The notes below the pieces were generated by a model. The model worked only from the letters and a program-made list of their open reading frames with translations. It made no database searches and had not been told where the DNA came from. From Beggiatoa leptomitoformis (lineage in GTDB: Bacteria; Pseudomonadota; Gammaproteobacteria; Beggiatoales; Beggiatoaceae): a stretch of DNA of 64,000 nt. The stretch covers positions 3,730,261 through 3,794,260 of the forward strand of contig NZ_CP012373.2 of NCBI RefSeq assembly GCF_001305575.3. The letters are read 5' to 3'. The translations under genes and the position numbers were made by a program. Positions 45,121 through 54,575 of the stretch are shown here, piece by piece; position 1 is the stretch's first letter, and each line of letters begins with the position of its first letter.

Positions 45121-45429
45121 TTAATTCTTGCTTTCAGAGATACCAACTTCTTTTGCGAATTCCAATACCTTACCATCAGGTTTATCGGAGCAGGCTTTTG
45201 CCAAGTTGTTGACAAACTCACCTAATGACGCAGGGTCAAAAGAAGTGTCGTCTGTTACCCCTGATAAATAACCATCTAACCAAAACAACATCATAGATGC
45301 CGTTTCTTTATCCATGCCATCTAAATCCTTACAAGTCATGTTTTTTAAGTCCACTGCACCAGCGGCATTGACTAAAGGTGTTGCGCCTAAGCAAGCCAAT
45401 AAAGCAATTGCACCGAACAACTTTTTCAT
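45121..45429 (-). CDS. HdeA/HdeB-like periplasmic protein
   Basis: A 102-residue protein with a signal peptide cleaved near NAAGA (residue 24). The mature part has two Cys, in NMTCKDLDGMD and AKACSDKPDG, and the pattern MTCKDLxxxD...WLDGYLSG of the HdeA/HdeB family. HdeA and HdeB are small acid-activated periplasmic chaperones, and related proteins occur in many proteobacteria with uncertain roles. The gene has its own ribosome site (ACGGAGTCG in the minus strand) and a hairpin after it. A chaperone role is inferred from the family. Confidence 0.75.
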   Translation of the reverse strand: MKKLFGAIALLACLGATPLVNAAGAVDLKNMTCKDLDGMDKETASMMLFWLDGYLSGVTDDTSFDPASLGEFVNNLAKACSDKPDGKVLEFAKEVGISESKN

Positions 45430-45765
45430 AAACGACTCCGTTAAGATGGTAAATTAAGCATAAGTGATAAACAGATAACATGCCGTTATCCGTGCATTTA
45501 CTCTAGCATAAAAAATGCCGAGTAATAGCGGTGTCCTCATAATTTTTAGTGGTGAACTATTAGCGATAACATTATGTATTTTGAATCTGAGATGTTTTTC
45601 ACTCATAAGCACGTTAAAATCTATGGTAGTGAAAAGATTCCTTCGCAATTTCCTTGTTTACGTGCTTCTCTTTGCTGATAGAAAGGGGTGAAGAAGGAAA
45701 AATTCAGCCATTATTTAGCATTACTCAATCAATCTATTCTTTCATAACGCTTTAGGATTCATGGA
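45430..45765. other. Intergenic region, weak palindrome only
   Basis: No gene is supported. A weak member of palindrome family A (AACAGATAACATGCCGTTATCCGT near 45469) is the only structure that I can see. It lies just upstream of the HdeA-like gene. Confidence 0.4.
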
Positions 45766-47547
45766 ATGCACTTGCTTTCGCGTTGGTATGTTCAAGTTTT
45801 TTTAATAATAATTGCCGTTATTGCTGTTTATGCGCAAACCGTAGATGTTCCGTTTTATTTAGATGATTTTTCATCGATTCAAGAAAACCCCGTTATTTAT
45901 CAGTGGAAAGGCACGCTTGCTGAGTTATGGAATTTTTCGGCACTGCGTATTTTGGGGTATTACACCTTTGCCTTAAACTTTCAAACTCATCAGTTTGAAC
46001 TTTTTGGCTATCATCTGGTCAATATTACGATACACGCATTAGCGGGCGTGGCTGTTTTCGCGTTTGTTCGCAGTTTGATGCAGACACCCACCATGCGCCA
46101 TCATTTATCCGAACAAAGTATATTATGGTTACCCATTCTTGTTGCCTTGTTGTTTGTGTTACACCCGCTACAAACGCAAGCGGTTACTTATATTGTTCAA
46201 CGTCTAGCGTCGCTCGCTGCGTTGTTTTATATCGCCGCATTAGCCTGTTATTTACAAACCCGTTTAGCAACAACCGTTACCAAACGAACAATATGGTTAA
46301 TAGCTTGTTTAATCTTATGTGTTTGCGCTTTTTTTACCAAACAAAACACGGCAACGCTTCCCTTAGCCTTTCTCTTATTAGAATTACTCTGTTTCCCCTT
46401 ACATATAAAACGCTTAAAAATAGCCGCAGGGGTTATGGTACTTGGATTAATAGCAGGGGCGGTGTTGATAACCATTATCTTGGGATACAACCCTTTTTCT
46501 TTAGAGGCAATGCAAGCACTTACCCAAGAAACACAAGAAATTTCGCGTCTAATTTATTTAGCAACACAATTCAGTGTGTTATGGGCGTATATCGGATTAT
46601 TTTTCTTTCCTGTTGGACAACACATTGATTATTTTTATCCACTAGCCACCAGTTTTTGGAATGGACAAGTTTTGTTTGCTTTAGCAGGACATTTAATGGT
46701 AATCGGTTTTGCACTTTCTCAAGTAAGACGTTTACCCTTATTAGTTTTAGGCATTTTATTTTATTACCTTGCTCATCTGGTTGAATCTAGTGTTATACCC
46801 ATTACCGACGTTGTTTTTGAACACCGCACATATTTGCCCAATTTAGGGCTATGTTTACTGAGTGGATGGTTTTTATTAGAAGTGGTCTTTCAATGGTTTG
46901 ACCAACGACATACCGTTATTCTTATTAGTATCATACTAATAACATTAGGTATTACCACATGGCAACGTAATCAATTATGGCGTGACCCCATTGCATTATG
47001 GCAAGACAACACCACAAAATCGCCCAAAAAAGAACGGGGTTGGGTTATTTTGGGTAAACACCTTATTCAAGCAAATCGCCCAACCGAAGGATTACAAGCC
47101 TTACAAAATTCAGTAACACGGATTACCAACAGTGACGGCACCCAATCTGTGCGTATCACTGTAGAAACCATGCTGAATATGGTTGTAGCGCATCGCATGT
47201 TAAAACAATACGACCAAGCGAATAACTTAATCAATCAAGCCCTCAGTTCGCCGAGCTTGCGCCCATTTGACCGCGCTAAATTTCTTGTTAATCAAGGAAA
47301 TATTTTTTACGAACAGCACTTATATGCAGAAACAGAAGCTGCTTATCGTCAAGCGATTGAATATTATCCTGAAGGCTTAACCGCGCGAGCCAATTTAGCC
47401 AGTATTTTGGCAGCAACTGGTCGCGAGGCAGAAGCGATTAAGATATATGAGGAAATTCTAAAAATAGACCCAAATAATGCGATTGTGTTGGAAAATCTCA
47501 AAACAATCCAATCGGAACAATACTCATCGGTAGGTACTACAAAATAA
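45766..47547 (+). CDS. TPR membrane protein of the TMTC/GT-C glycosyltransferase type
   Basis: A 593-residue protein with about 11 membrane helices in residues 1-420 and TPR repeats in the C-terminal 150 residues. The first luminal loop carries PFYLDDFSSIQENP, an acidic Asp-Asp motif like that of GT-C and O-mannosyl transferases, and LHPLQTQAVTYIVQRLASLA is a TMTC-family motif. The C-terminal TPRs include AETEAAYRQAIEYYPEGLTA and EAIKIYEEILKIDPNNAIV. It probably transfers a sugar from a lipid carrier to an exported substrate; donor and acceptor are unknown. It is a single gene ended by palindrome A. Confidence 0.8.
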   Translation: MHLLSRWYVQVFLIIIAVIAVYAQTVDVPFYLDDFSSIQENPVIYQWKGTLAELWNFSALRILGYYTFALNFQTHQFELFGYHLVNITIHALAGVAVFAFVRSLMQTPTMRHHLSEQSILWLPILVALLFVLHPLQTQAVTYIVQRLASLAALFYIAALACYLQTRLATTVTKRTIWLIACLILCVCAFFTKQNTATLPLAFLLLELLCFPLHIKRLKIAAGVMVLGLIAGAVLITIILGYNPFSLEAMQALTQETQEISRLIYLATQFSVLWAYIGLFFFPVGQHIDYFYPLATSFWNGQVLFALAGHLMVIGFALSQVRRLPLLVLGILFYYLAHLVESSVIPITDVVFEHRTYLPNLGLCLLSGWFLLEVVFQWFDQRHTVILISIILITLGITTWQRNQLWRDPIALWQDNTTKSPKKERGWVILGKHLIQANRPTEGLQALQNSVTRITNSDGTQSVRITVETMLNMVVAHRMLKQYDQANNLINQALSSPSLRPFDRAKFLVNQGNIFYEQHLYAETEAAYRQAIEYYPEGLTARANLASILAATGREAEAIKIYEEILKIDPNNAIVLENLKTIQSEQYSSVGTTK

Positions 47548-47573
47548 CCGTAATACCTTGAGACTGAAAGAAT

Positions 47574-47606
47574 ATGGATAACACCGCTAGAGGCGATGAT
47601 ATCCGT
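47574..47606 (+). repeat. Dispersed palindrome family A, copy 5
   Basis: TGGATAACACCGCT and GGCGATGATATCCGTA arms, 27 bases after the stop of the TPR gene. It sits where a terminator would be expected. Confidence 0.65.
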
Positions 47607-47813
47607 ATTCGCGGTAGGGTGGGTGTTGCCCTGCCACGTCTTTATTTAATAGTATTAAAATCATGTACTTAAGCTATTTTATAGCGACAAGCCAATTAAT
47701 GAAATCCCAGAAAAATTAACGCAATTGTTTTTGCGTAATCCCACATGTTCCTAATCACCGCGCAATCCGCCCGACAAGGCTTTATATTTTTGATGTAATA
47801 GAGAGGAAATATA
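47607..47813. other. Spacer before the IS5-type copy
   Basis: No gene is supported. One frame at about 47685-47745 reads INEIPEKLTQLFLR, similar to a leucine-rich-repeat scrap, but it is too short to name. Confidence 0.35.
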
Positions 47814-48642
47814 GAGCCTGTCATCAAATAAGAAGGGTTAAAGGTTCAAGCTAAAAGAATCAAGGTAGAAGCCAAATAGACCCCACTTAAGAAATTCCTA
47901 GCGCGTTTATCATATCGAGTAGCTATTGCACGGTATTGCTTTAATTTACCAAAGAAATGCTCGATTAAATAACGTGCCTTATAAAGGACTTTATCATAAT
48001 AAGGTGGATTTAAACGATTTCTCTTGAACGGAATCACAGGTTCTATGCCTTGCTGTTTTAATACACTTCTAACTCGTTCATCTGCATCATAAGCCTTATC
48101 AGCCAATAAAGCGTTTGCCTTTATCTGTGGAATAAGGACATCAGCCCCTTCAAGGTCGCTTGCCTGTCCCGCAGTCAAAAAAAAAGGGTCGGATTGCCCA
48201 GTGCGTCAACAACGGAGTTAATCTTGGTACTTAACCCCCCTGCACTACGCCCAATGGCTTCATCCGCGCCACCGCCACTATAGTGCTGTCTATCATGGCA
48301 TATTCGTTATCAGCATCGGCACTTAGTATCTTGAAAACACGTTCCCAGACACCTTTCTGAGACCAACGACTGAAGCGGGTATGGACAACACGGAAATCAC
48401 CAAAGCGTTCGGGAAGGTCGCGCCAAGGAATGCCACTGCGATAACGGAATAGAACAGCATCAATAAACAAGCGGTTATCTTTAGCTGTCATTCCAACATG
48501 TCCTTTACGTCCAGGGAGTAGCGGTTCTAGTTTTGACCATTGTTCATCTGTTAAGGCATAACGACGACTCATTGTTTTATCCTTGGTGATATCTGGATAT
48601 ATACTTATAATATAACATTTTTTACTATTTAATGACACGCCC
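47814..48642 (-). mobile_element. IS5-family (IS427-like) element, defective copy
   Basis: Terminal repeats GAGCCTGTCATCAAATA (left) and the complement of TATTTAATGACACGCC (right) flank an 829-base element with TA on both sides. It is 22 bases shorter than the copy at 50179; the loss lies inside the transposase gene between two ATAGT words. The right end has also diverged. The element is unlikely to move on its own. Confidence 0.88.
47846..48572 (-). pseudogene. IS5-type transposase, deletion-inactivated
   Basis: From MSRRYALTDEQWSKLEPLLP at 48572, the first part matches the intact copy through EYAMIDSTIV, where the first catalytic Asp lies. A 22-base deletion then removes the RAHQHSS residues and shifts the frame (ending AVARMKPLGVVQGG). 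The second part, TAGQASDLEGADVLIPQIKA to STLILLA, contains the other catalytic residues in another frame, as in the intact copy. Programmed frameshifting cannot repair this deletion. Confidence 0.88.
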
Positions 48643-48747
48643 TAACTGTTGAAGGTATTAATATGACCGCTTGTGAGAGAATAATTGACGGTGTAGCCAA
48701 ACTTTCAACTGTATTTACTCCCTAAAATAAATGATGGAGGTGCTTTC

Positions 48748-49161
48748 TTGAATATCGGTGAATTATCTAAATTAGAACATCATATTATGTTTCATATTTT
48801 AAGTAGTCATTTTGGTGAAACAATGGCAAATGTTGTACTTCACCAACTCATTGTTAAGGAACGCACATTTACTACTTCGTCCATAATGCCAAGTCTTTGT
48901 TCGGGTTCATTTACAGATTTTGAACCATTTGATAACTCACGTTTGGGAAAATTAGACTGCACATATTATGCTGATGCCGAACATCCCTTACTTCCAGGAA
49001 CAGGTTGTAGCATTGTTTTATTTGCAACGGAAGATAGAACCTCATTTAATTTTTTAGAACTTAGTTTTTATGGGGAATCTTTACCTATTGATTTGGTAAC
49101 TGCTGAGTTACATGGTTTTACAATAATTACTTATGACCCCCTGATTAGTCGGGATTTGTAA
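48748..49161 (+). CDS. Immunity-like protein on an inverted Rhs segment
   Basis: A 137-residue soluble protein. Translation probably begins at TTG 48748, seven bases after a GGAGG ribosome site. The sequence has a Cys/Ser-rich centre (PSLCSGSFTDFEPFDN) and ends with ELHGFTIITYDPLISRD. I do not recognise the family. On this strand it is followed by a half of palindrome B (TTAACGCACCATAAT at about 49172) and then by an Rhs core fragment, which is the same immunity-palindrome-core order as in the minus-strand array; this segment is therefore inverted. The upstream toxin tip has been replaced by the IS5-type copy. Confidence 0.6.
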   Translation: MNIGELSKLEHHIMFHILSSHFGETMANVVLHQLIVKERTFTTSSIMPSLCSGSFTDFEPFDNSRLGKLDCTYYADAEHPLLPGTGCSIVLFATEDRTSFNFLELSFYGESLPIDLVTAELHGFTIITYDPLISRDL

Positions 49162-49225
49162 CCCTAACTAACATTAACGCACCATAATACACAGATTTTT
49201 AAGTTATTTAAGCGTTTTTTAACCG

Positions 49226-49490
49226 CCTTTTTGGCGAACTAAGCGCGGAAACCGCACTTTGTGCCAATAATCCCCTGTATCAGGTTTATTACACTCGCGA
49301 TAAAGCAGGACGAATTACCCAGAAATTAGAAACGATAGAAGGCATTACCCACAGTATTGATTACAGTTACGACCTCGCAGGACGCTTAATTGAAGTCAAA
49401 CAAGACGGCACAGTCACAGAAACCTATCAATACGATGCCAATGGAAACCGCCTCAACAACGCACAATATAGTAAATGTACCACAAAGTGA
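49226..49490 (+). pseudogene. Inverted Rhs core fragment
   Basis: The plus strand encodes ETALCANNPLYQVYYTRDKA, RITQKLETIEGITHSIDYSY, DLAGRLIEVKQDGTVTETYQ and [14 protein letters not shown] before a TGA at 49488. This is Rhs core lying N-terminal to the pieces preserved in the minus-strand array, and it is the only fragment of that region in the window. It has no start, signal or tip. Confidence 0.8.
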
Positions 49491-49500
49491 TTTAAATTTA

Positions 49501-49531
49501 GGACTGGCAGTCCTCACAGGATTGCCAGTCC
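49501..49531. terminator. Hairpin in Rhs debris
   Basis: GGACTGGCA and TGCCAGTCC are perfect nine-base arms around a 13-base loop, 10 bases past the end of the plus-strand Rhs fragment. No T-run. Confidence 0.5.
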
Positions 49532-50178
49532 TTCGCATCGTTTTATAGTGCGTTTACTATACTATTCTTCAGAATGTAATCAGAAACAAAACGAATAACT
49601 AATGGCCTTGTCTTTAGTGGTAGTAAGGTGGGTAATGCCCCTCTATTTAGTTTTACATTGGTATTGAGTTACATCCATAGTTGCCCCATAAGAATTCACT
49701 GTCTTTTTTACTGAGGAATCAGCACCAAAGTCGAGTAATAGCTGCACTATATCCTGATAACAATGATAGGTAGCTAACATTAAGGGAGTGTACCCACTAT
49801 CTGTTTGAAAATTTACATTTGCCCCACTATTCAAAAGATGTTTAATGGTTGCTATTCTCCCATGATAGATTGCCGACATTAAAGGTGTCTCTTGTTGCTT
49901 ATTGTGAATATTAGGATTCGCCCCATTTTTTAACAAAAAAACTACAAAGTCAGCATGTTCAATTTCCATCTGGTTTAGTGGTATACCGAACCGTTTTGCC
50001 TGACGTTCAGAATCTTTGAGTCCCCACCCACAAGCATAATGCAATGGCGTATTTCCTCTGGTGTCTTGCGTATTAATGTCAAAACCTGCAGTTAGCAACT
50101 TTTGCATTCCTACGATATAGCCAGATGTAGATATAACGGTCCAATCCATTTCTTCTTGTGAAGCAGAACATCCTACTA

Positions 50179-51029
50179 GAGCGTGTCATCAAATAGTAAA
50201 AAGTGTTATATTATAAATATATACCCAGATATCGCCAAGGATAAAACAATGAGTCGTCGCTATGCCTTAACCGATGAACAATGGTCAAAACTAGAACCGC
50301 TACTCCCTGGACGTAAAGGACATGTCGGGATGACGGCTAAAGATAACCGCTTGTTTATTGATGCTGTTCTATTCCGTTATCGCAGTGGCATTCCTTGGCG
50401 CGACCTCCCCGAACGCTTTGGTGATTTCCGTGTCGTCCATACCCGCTTCAGTCGTTGGTCTAAAAAAGGTGTCTGGGAACGTGTTTTCAAGATACTAAGT
50501 GCCGATGCCGATAATGAATATGCCATGATAGACAGCACAATAGTTAGAGCGCATCAACATAGTAGTGGTGGTGGTGCAGATGAAGCCATTGGACGTAGCG
50601 CAGGGGGTTTAAGTACCAAGATTAACTCCGTTGTTGACGCACTGGGCAATCCGACCCTTTTTTTTTGACTGCGGGACAGGCAAGCGACCTTGAAGGGGCT
50701 GATGCTCTTATTCCTCAGATAAAGGCAAACGCTTTATTGGCTGATAAGGCTTATGATGCTGATGAACGGGTTAGAGATGTTTTAAAACAGAAAAGCATAG
50801 AACCTGTGATTCCGTTCAGGAAAAATCGTTTAAATCCACCTGATTATGATAAAGTCCTTTATAAGGCACGTTATTTAATCGAGCATTTCTTCGGTAAATT
50901 AAAGCAATACCGCGCCATAGCTACACGATATGATAAACGCGCTAGGAATTTCTTAAGTGGGGTTTATTTGGCTTCTACCTTGATTCTTTTGGCTTGAACC
51001 TTTAACCCTTCTTATTTGATGACAGGCTC
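50179..51029 (+). mobile_element. IS5-family (IS427-like) element, full-length copy
   Basis: An 851-base element with ends GAGCGTGTCATCAAATAG and complement of TATTTGATGACAGGCTC, flanked by TA on each side (50177 and 51030). It lies in the lipobox of the ankyrin lipoprotein gene. A run of nine T in the transposase gene is the expected frameshift site. Confidence 0.92.
50249..50997 (+). CDS. IS5-type transposase, two frames joined by slippage
   Basis: The first frame (from MSRRYALTDEQWSKLEPLLP, 50249) carries the helix-turn-helix part and the first catalytic Asp in AMIDSTIVRAHQHSSGG, and ends at LGNPTLFF. At 50655-50668 nine T in a row allow a shift into the second frame, LTAGQASDLEGADALIPQ, which holds LLADKAYDADERVR (second Asp) and the YLIEHFFGKLKQYR block (Glu). 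This two-frame design is standard in the IS427 group. The gene has no visible lesion, so this copy may supply transposase to the defective one at 47814. Confidence 0.88.
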
Positions 51030-51057
51030 TAAACAAATAATAAAAACTGAAAAATAT

Positions 51058-51986
51058 CTAAGGACATTCATTTCTTTTCGCCCATTCCTCTAACTCAGAA
51101 ATACCACAACTTTTAGGGTTAAATGAACTGGTTGGTGGCTCAGCATTTTTCCATGTCCAATCGTTAATCATCGTATTCCAAGACTTTTCATAGTTCGCGC
51201 CTTTGCATATACCAACTAAACCATCATCAATCCAATAAGATGTAGATTCTGTTCCTCGAAGTTTTTCTGGTATCGCATTTGGGTCTGACTTCCTACAGGC
51301 AAATTCACATGACCATTCTCTATATCCACCAACCCAATGTTTTTTTGGAGAAGATAAGTTTTTGAGTTTACATTGGTTGCAATACAAGAACAACTCGGGT
51401 TTGTTCCTACCAACCCACTTTCATCAACCCAATTCACAGGGTCATTAGCCACATACCCAAATAAATTACTATCGCCCCCCGCAAACCCAATTGGGTCTTT
51501 ACTCGTCCACCGCCTCGTTTCCGCCTCATAATCTCTAGCACCAAATCGTGTGAGTTTGGTATCAACATCATACAACCCACCTGCAAAACCAAAGGGTTGA
51601 AACTCTGGATTTGTATCTTCAATGATATTGCCGAATGCATCGTAATTTAAGCGTTGCGCAATTAAGCCTGTTTGCACATCAATGATTAAGCGCGGACTAC
51701 CTAAGTGGTCAGAAATGATGCGGTAGGTATTGCCGTTTTTGAGAATGTAATCAGGGATATTCGCTTTTGAAGCATAGACAAATCTGGCAACAACTTCTCC
51801 ATTACCGTCTAATTGCGCAACGGGTTTGAGTTTGCCTTGATAGATAAACCCTTGTGTTAATACGCCATTGACTTTTTTACCGACACGACGGTTTTTGGCA
51901 TCGATAACGTATTCAATGGTTTTTGTCGGTTGTTGGACTTGGCGGAGGTTGCCTAGGACATCATAATGGTAAGGTGGGCGATGCCC
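51058..51986 (-). pseudogene. Rhs core and tip, frameshifted
   Basis: Minus-strand core from about 51986 ([95 protein letters not shown]). Near 51400 the frame must shift to reach a 100-residue tip, [34 protein letters not shown], and SCGISELEEWAKRNECP, which is Cys- and Trp-rich. I do not recognise the tip fold. It ends at 51058, overlapping the start of the ankyrin lipoprotein. The core is one of the best preserved here. Confidence 0.7.
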
Positions 51987-52006
51987 ACCCTACTTGGCTA
52001 TTCCTG

Positions 52007-52630
52007 TTATAGCTCAGGTACTCCTACCCACACTTTGTCAACATACGCCCTAACCCCATCTATACAAAAAGGGAAAGGTTCTAAAATATCTTCTTCTCTG
52101 GTTGCCTCTAATAACTGGTAATAGTACTCAATATAAGCATCTGAAACAGGAGTGTTTATATCAAACAATCCATATTGATTTAAGTAAGGAACGAACCCCA
52201 TAAATAATGAGGGGTGTCTATATATTCCTTCTATTAACATTGTGTCTACATCTTCCCCAAGCCAGTGTATTTTCATGTCAGCATAGAAGCTACCACAGTA
52301 TTTCCCTATTTCTTTTGAGTAGATAACAACAATTTCACAAGTGGGTTCTTCTTCATGTTGAGTTATAAACTGCAATATTTCCTGTGCAATCCCTAAATCG
52401 TCTGTAATTTTTAGTGACGATGTACAATATAGAGAATCTAATAATTTACGATAGTGTGTAGGTAAAATCCCGTTATATGGGGGCTCGCTAAAAGGAGGAT
52501 CATAAACACTAATCCAACTGTATCTATTTACCCCATGATAATAAATATCTTTTATTCTAAGTGGTACCCAGTCTTCAAAAAGGTTGCTTTTTGCTTTTTT
52601 AACGACAGCAAACCCGCAAATTTTTTCCAT
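52007..52630 (-). CDS. Immunity-like protein of the 52676 tip
   Basis: A 207-residue soluble protein from the ATG at 52630 (MEKICGFAVVKKAKSNLFED); the frame extends to 52666. It contains WISVYDPPFSEPPYNGI and many acidic residues (EDVDTMLIEGIY), as immunity proteins often do. It follows the toxin-like tip on the minus strand by about 45 bases and is followed by another Rhs core. The family is not recognised. It is intact even though its toxin partner lost its 5' part to an IS1 insertion. Confidence 0.6.
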   Translation of the reverse strand: MEKICGFAVVKKAKSNLFEDWVPLRIKDIYYHGVNRYSWISVYDPPFSEPPYNGILPTHYRKLLDSLYCTSSLKITDDLGIAQEILQFITQHEEEPTCEIVVIYSKEIGKYCGSFYADMKIHWLGEDVDTMLIEGIYRHPSLFMGFVPYLNQYGLFDINTPVSDAYIEYYYQLLEATREEDILEPFPFCIDGVRAYVDKVWVGVPEL

Positions 52631-52675
52631 GTTATGTCCTATCCGCGTTGTTATGGTTATTCTCAATACTCGCTG

Positions 52676-52907
52676 TCATTTAGGATTAGGACAACGGGGC
52701 AACGCAGGTATATGATCACCCTTATCAAGATTAATTTTGGTTTTACCTTCTCCAATATGGATATGCGGTCCACCTTTCCAATGGTCTGCCTTTCTATCAT
52801 CTCTTACTGGCAATCCTAATCCTTTCGCTAAATCCATAGCTGCTTCTGCATCATCAGGAGAAAGTGGTTTTCTTCCACCATTGGTGTCTTTATCAATCAT
52901 ATCCTTT
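52676..52907 (-). pseudogene. Rhs toxin tip truncated by IS1
   Basis: The minus strand encodes KDMIDKDTNGGRKPLSPDDA, then AKGLGLPVRDDRKADHWKGG, PHIHIGEGKTKINLDKGDHI and PALPRC, a pattern (DHWxGGPHIHI) that recurs at the C-termini of Rhs and other polymorphic toxins. The frame enters from the IS1-type element at 52916, so the N-terminal part of the tip and all of the core are cut away; no matching sequence is found on the other side of the IS cluster. The His-rich motif suggests a metal-dependent or nuclease-like site. Confidence 0.65.
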
Positions 52908-53242
52908 AAATCTTTGGTAGTGCTAAAGAGAAAGTGATATTAAAATAAGAAAACAGAAGAAAGAGAAGAGTCCCTAAAATGCTAACCTGCCCAAGCTGTA
53001 AAGCGACACACATCGTGAAATACGGAAAAACCCGCACAGGGACACAAAACTACAAATGTCGCGAATGCGGACGACGATTTGTAGAACAACCCACCAAGAA
53101 ATACATAAGCCAAGAGACGTGGGCACAGGTGGACAAGCTATTAAAAGAAAAACTTTCACTGAGAGGAATAGCCCGTGTTACAGGAATCTCAGGCACATGG
53201 CTACAACATTATGTCAATGGTTTGTATGCGCAACAAAGACTA

Positions 53243-54118
53243 TAGCAACAGTACTATAAAAAGATTAAATAGAATTCAGTAAAAAGAGCTCATCAATAGA
53301 ACAATGTTGTTGTTTACGGAGAGTCTTAGCCTGAGCCCATTTATGCTCAATAGGATTTAAATCAGGCGAATAAGGGGGTAAATATTCCAAGAGATGCCCA
53401 GCGTCTAAAATAGCCTGCTGAATGTCACTACGTTTATGAAAAGTGGCATTATCCATGACAATGACAGAATTCTGAGGGAGTTTAGGAAGTAAGTCTTGGG
53501 TTATCCAAGCGAAAAAGACATCGGAATTAATCGCCCCAGAAACTAAAGAGACGGTTAATAAACAAAAATTGAGCAAAGCCCCGATGACATTAGTACGTCC
53601 TTTTGCATTCCAGTCTTGCGTGCCAGAGCAACGTTTGCCGATAGGAGCATAACCAAAACGGCGTGGCATATCATGAGCAAAACCACTTTCATCGATGAAA
53701 ACAATTTGCCTATCAGATTGTTTATAACAGTTCATTTTGTCTTGGAAGGTTTGCCGTGCTTCGGGGTTGGCTTTGGGATGTTTGAGGGTTTTTTTTACGG
53801 CTAATCCCTAGACGTTTTAACGCATGGCGAATTCCTCCCTCAGTTATTCCAAACCGTACTGCGCGTTCATAATGGTAAGCATCTGGATATAACTCTACAT
53901 CTTGTTTTAGGGCTTCCATGTCTATTTTAGTTGGTCTGTTACGTGTCCCTTTGGCTTCTAATACTTTGCTCCACCTGACGACGCTTGCGATGGCTATCTG
54001 AAAGCGTTTCGCTACCGCTGCTAGGGTGAGATTTTCTTCTTGTTTCACTTTTAATACTTTTCTACGGAAATCTATTGAATAGGTCATTTCTTATCCTCTT
54101 TTTAAAATACGGTTACTA
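53243..54118 (-). mobile_element. IS630-family element
   Basis: An 876-base element with ends TAGCAACAGTACTATAAAAA and, on the other strand, TAGTAACCGTATTTTAAAAA, with TA duplicated at 53241 and 54119. The target was a TA within the IS1 insA gene. A related end is fused to another IS1 remnant at 44566. Confidence 0.9.
53265..54087 (-). CDS. IS630-type transposase, two frames
   Basis: The first frame (54087 down) begins MTYSIDFRRKVLKVKQEENL with a helix-turn-helix (VAKRFQIAIASVVRW), and a second helix-turn-helix region, AVRFGITEGGIRHALKRLG. At about 53800 the run CGTAAAAAAAACCC permits a shift into the second frame, KTLKHPKANPEARQ, giving the DDE domain: IDESGF (Asp), VIVMDNATFHK (Asp) and PDLNPIEHKWAQAK (Glu). 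Such poly-A slippage is usual for this family. All three catalytic residues are present, so the element may be active. Confidence 0.85.
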
Positions 54119-54575
54119 TAGAACAAGCCGTTAAAAAAAAGGACAGTTGCGCTTAGAATGCGATGAGATGTGGTCATTTGTTGGGCAGCGTCGCCAGAAA
54201 GTGTGGGTATGGTTAGCGTTGGATAGAGACTCACGAGAGGTTGTCGGGATTGCCTTTGGGAAGCGAGATGTTGAGGGAGCGCAAGCACTCTGGAATTCAC
54301 TCCCAGCGGTATATCGGCAATGTGCAGTCTGTTACACCGACTTCTGGGAAGCGTACCAGAAAGTTCTTCCGAGTAAACGGCATCAAGCAGTAGGGAAGGA
54401 GACGGGGCTGACCAATCATATAGAGCGATTTAATAATACGTTAAGACAGCGTGTCAGTCGTTTAGTGAGGAAAACCTTATCTTTCTCCAAGAAAATAGAA
54501 AATCACATTGGGGCTACTATTTTTTTCATTAATGATTATAACAAATCACTGCTTCTTTAGCACTACCAAATCTTT

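Larger units (their letters stand above)
49643..51071 (-). pseudogene. Ankyrin-repeat lipoprotein split by IS5-type insertion (likely Rhs immunity)
   Basis: The two halves are 51071-51030 and 50178-49643, separated by the IS. Joined across the single TA target, the start is MNVLRYFSVFIICLVGC, a lipoprotein signal with lipobox LVGC, running in frame into SASQEEMDWTVISTS and about four ankyrin repeats (TQDTRGNTPLHYACGWG; NKQQETPLMSAIYHGRIATI; TDSGYTPLMLATYHCYQDIV). The ATG lies inside the last codons of the upstream Rhs tip (stop at 51058), so toxin and lipoprotein were translationally coupled. Ankyrin-repeat immunity proteins for polymorphic toxins are known. The insertion separates the export signal from the protein, so it should be inactive. 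Confidence 0.8.
52979..54560 (+). pseudogene. IS1-type InsA/InsB transposase interrupted by IS630
   Basis: InsA (52979-53245) has the zinc-finger-like MLTCPSCKATHIVKYGK and CRECGRRF and a helix-turn-helix (GIARVTGISGTWLQHYV). After TATGCGCAACAAAGACTA the IS630 is inserted; the frame resumes with EQAVKKR at 54121, a poly-A slippery site, and InsB (from about 54147) with ECDEMWSFVG, the catalytic DEMW, CYTDFWEAY and HIERFNNTLRQR. The pieces rejoin to a complete IS1 transposase, so the gene was intact before the insertion. Confidence 0.88.
52916..54567 (+). mobile_element. IS1-family element carrying an inserted IS630
   Basis: Ends GGTAGTGCTAAAG and the complement of CTTTAGCACTACC; flanked by the 8-base duplication AAATCTTT at 52908 and 54568. 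Without the internal IS630 (878 bases including its TA duplication) the IS1 is 774 bases, close to the standard size. The right duplication abuts the second IS1-type copy directly. Confidence 0.92.

Noticed and set aside
47685-47745. Leucine-rich-repeat gene remnant (INEIPEKLTQLFLR)
   Set aside because: Only about 15 residues fit and there is no further repeat, so chance similarity cannot be excluded.
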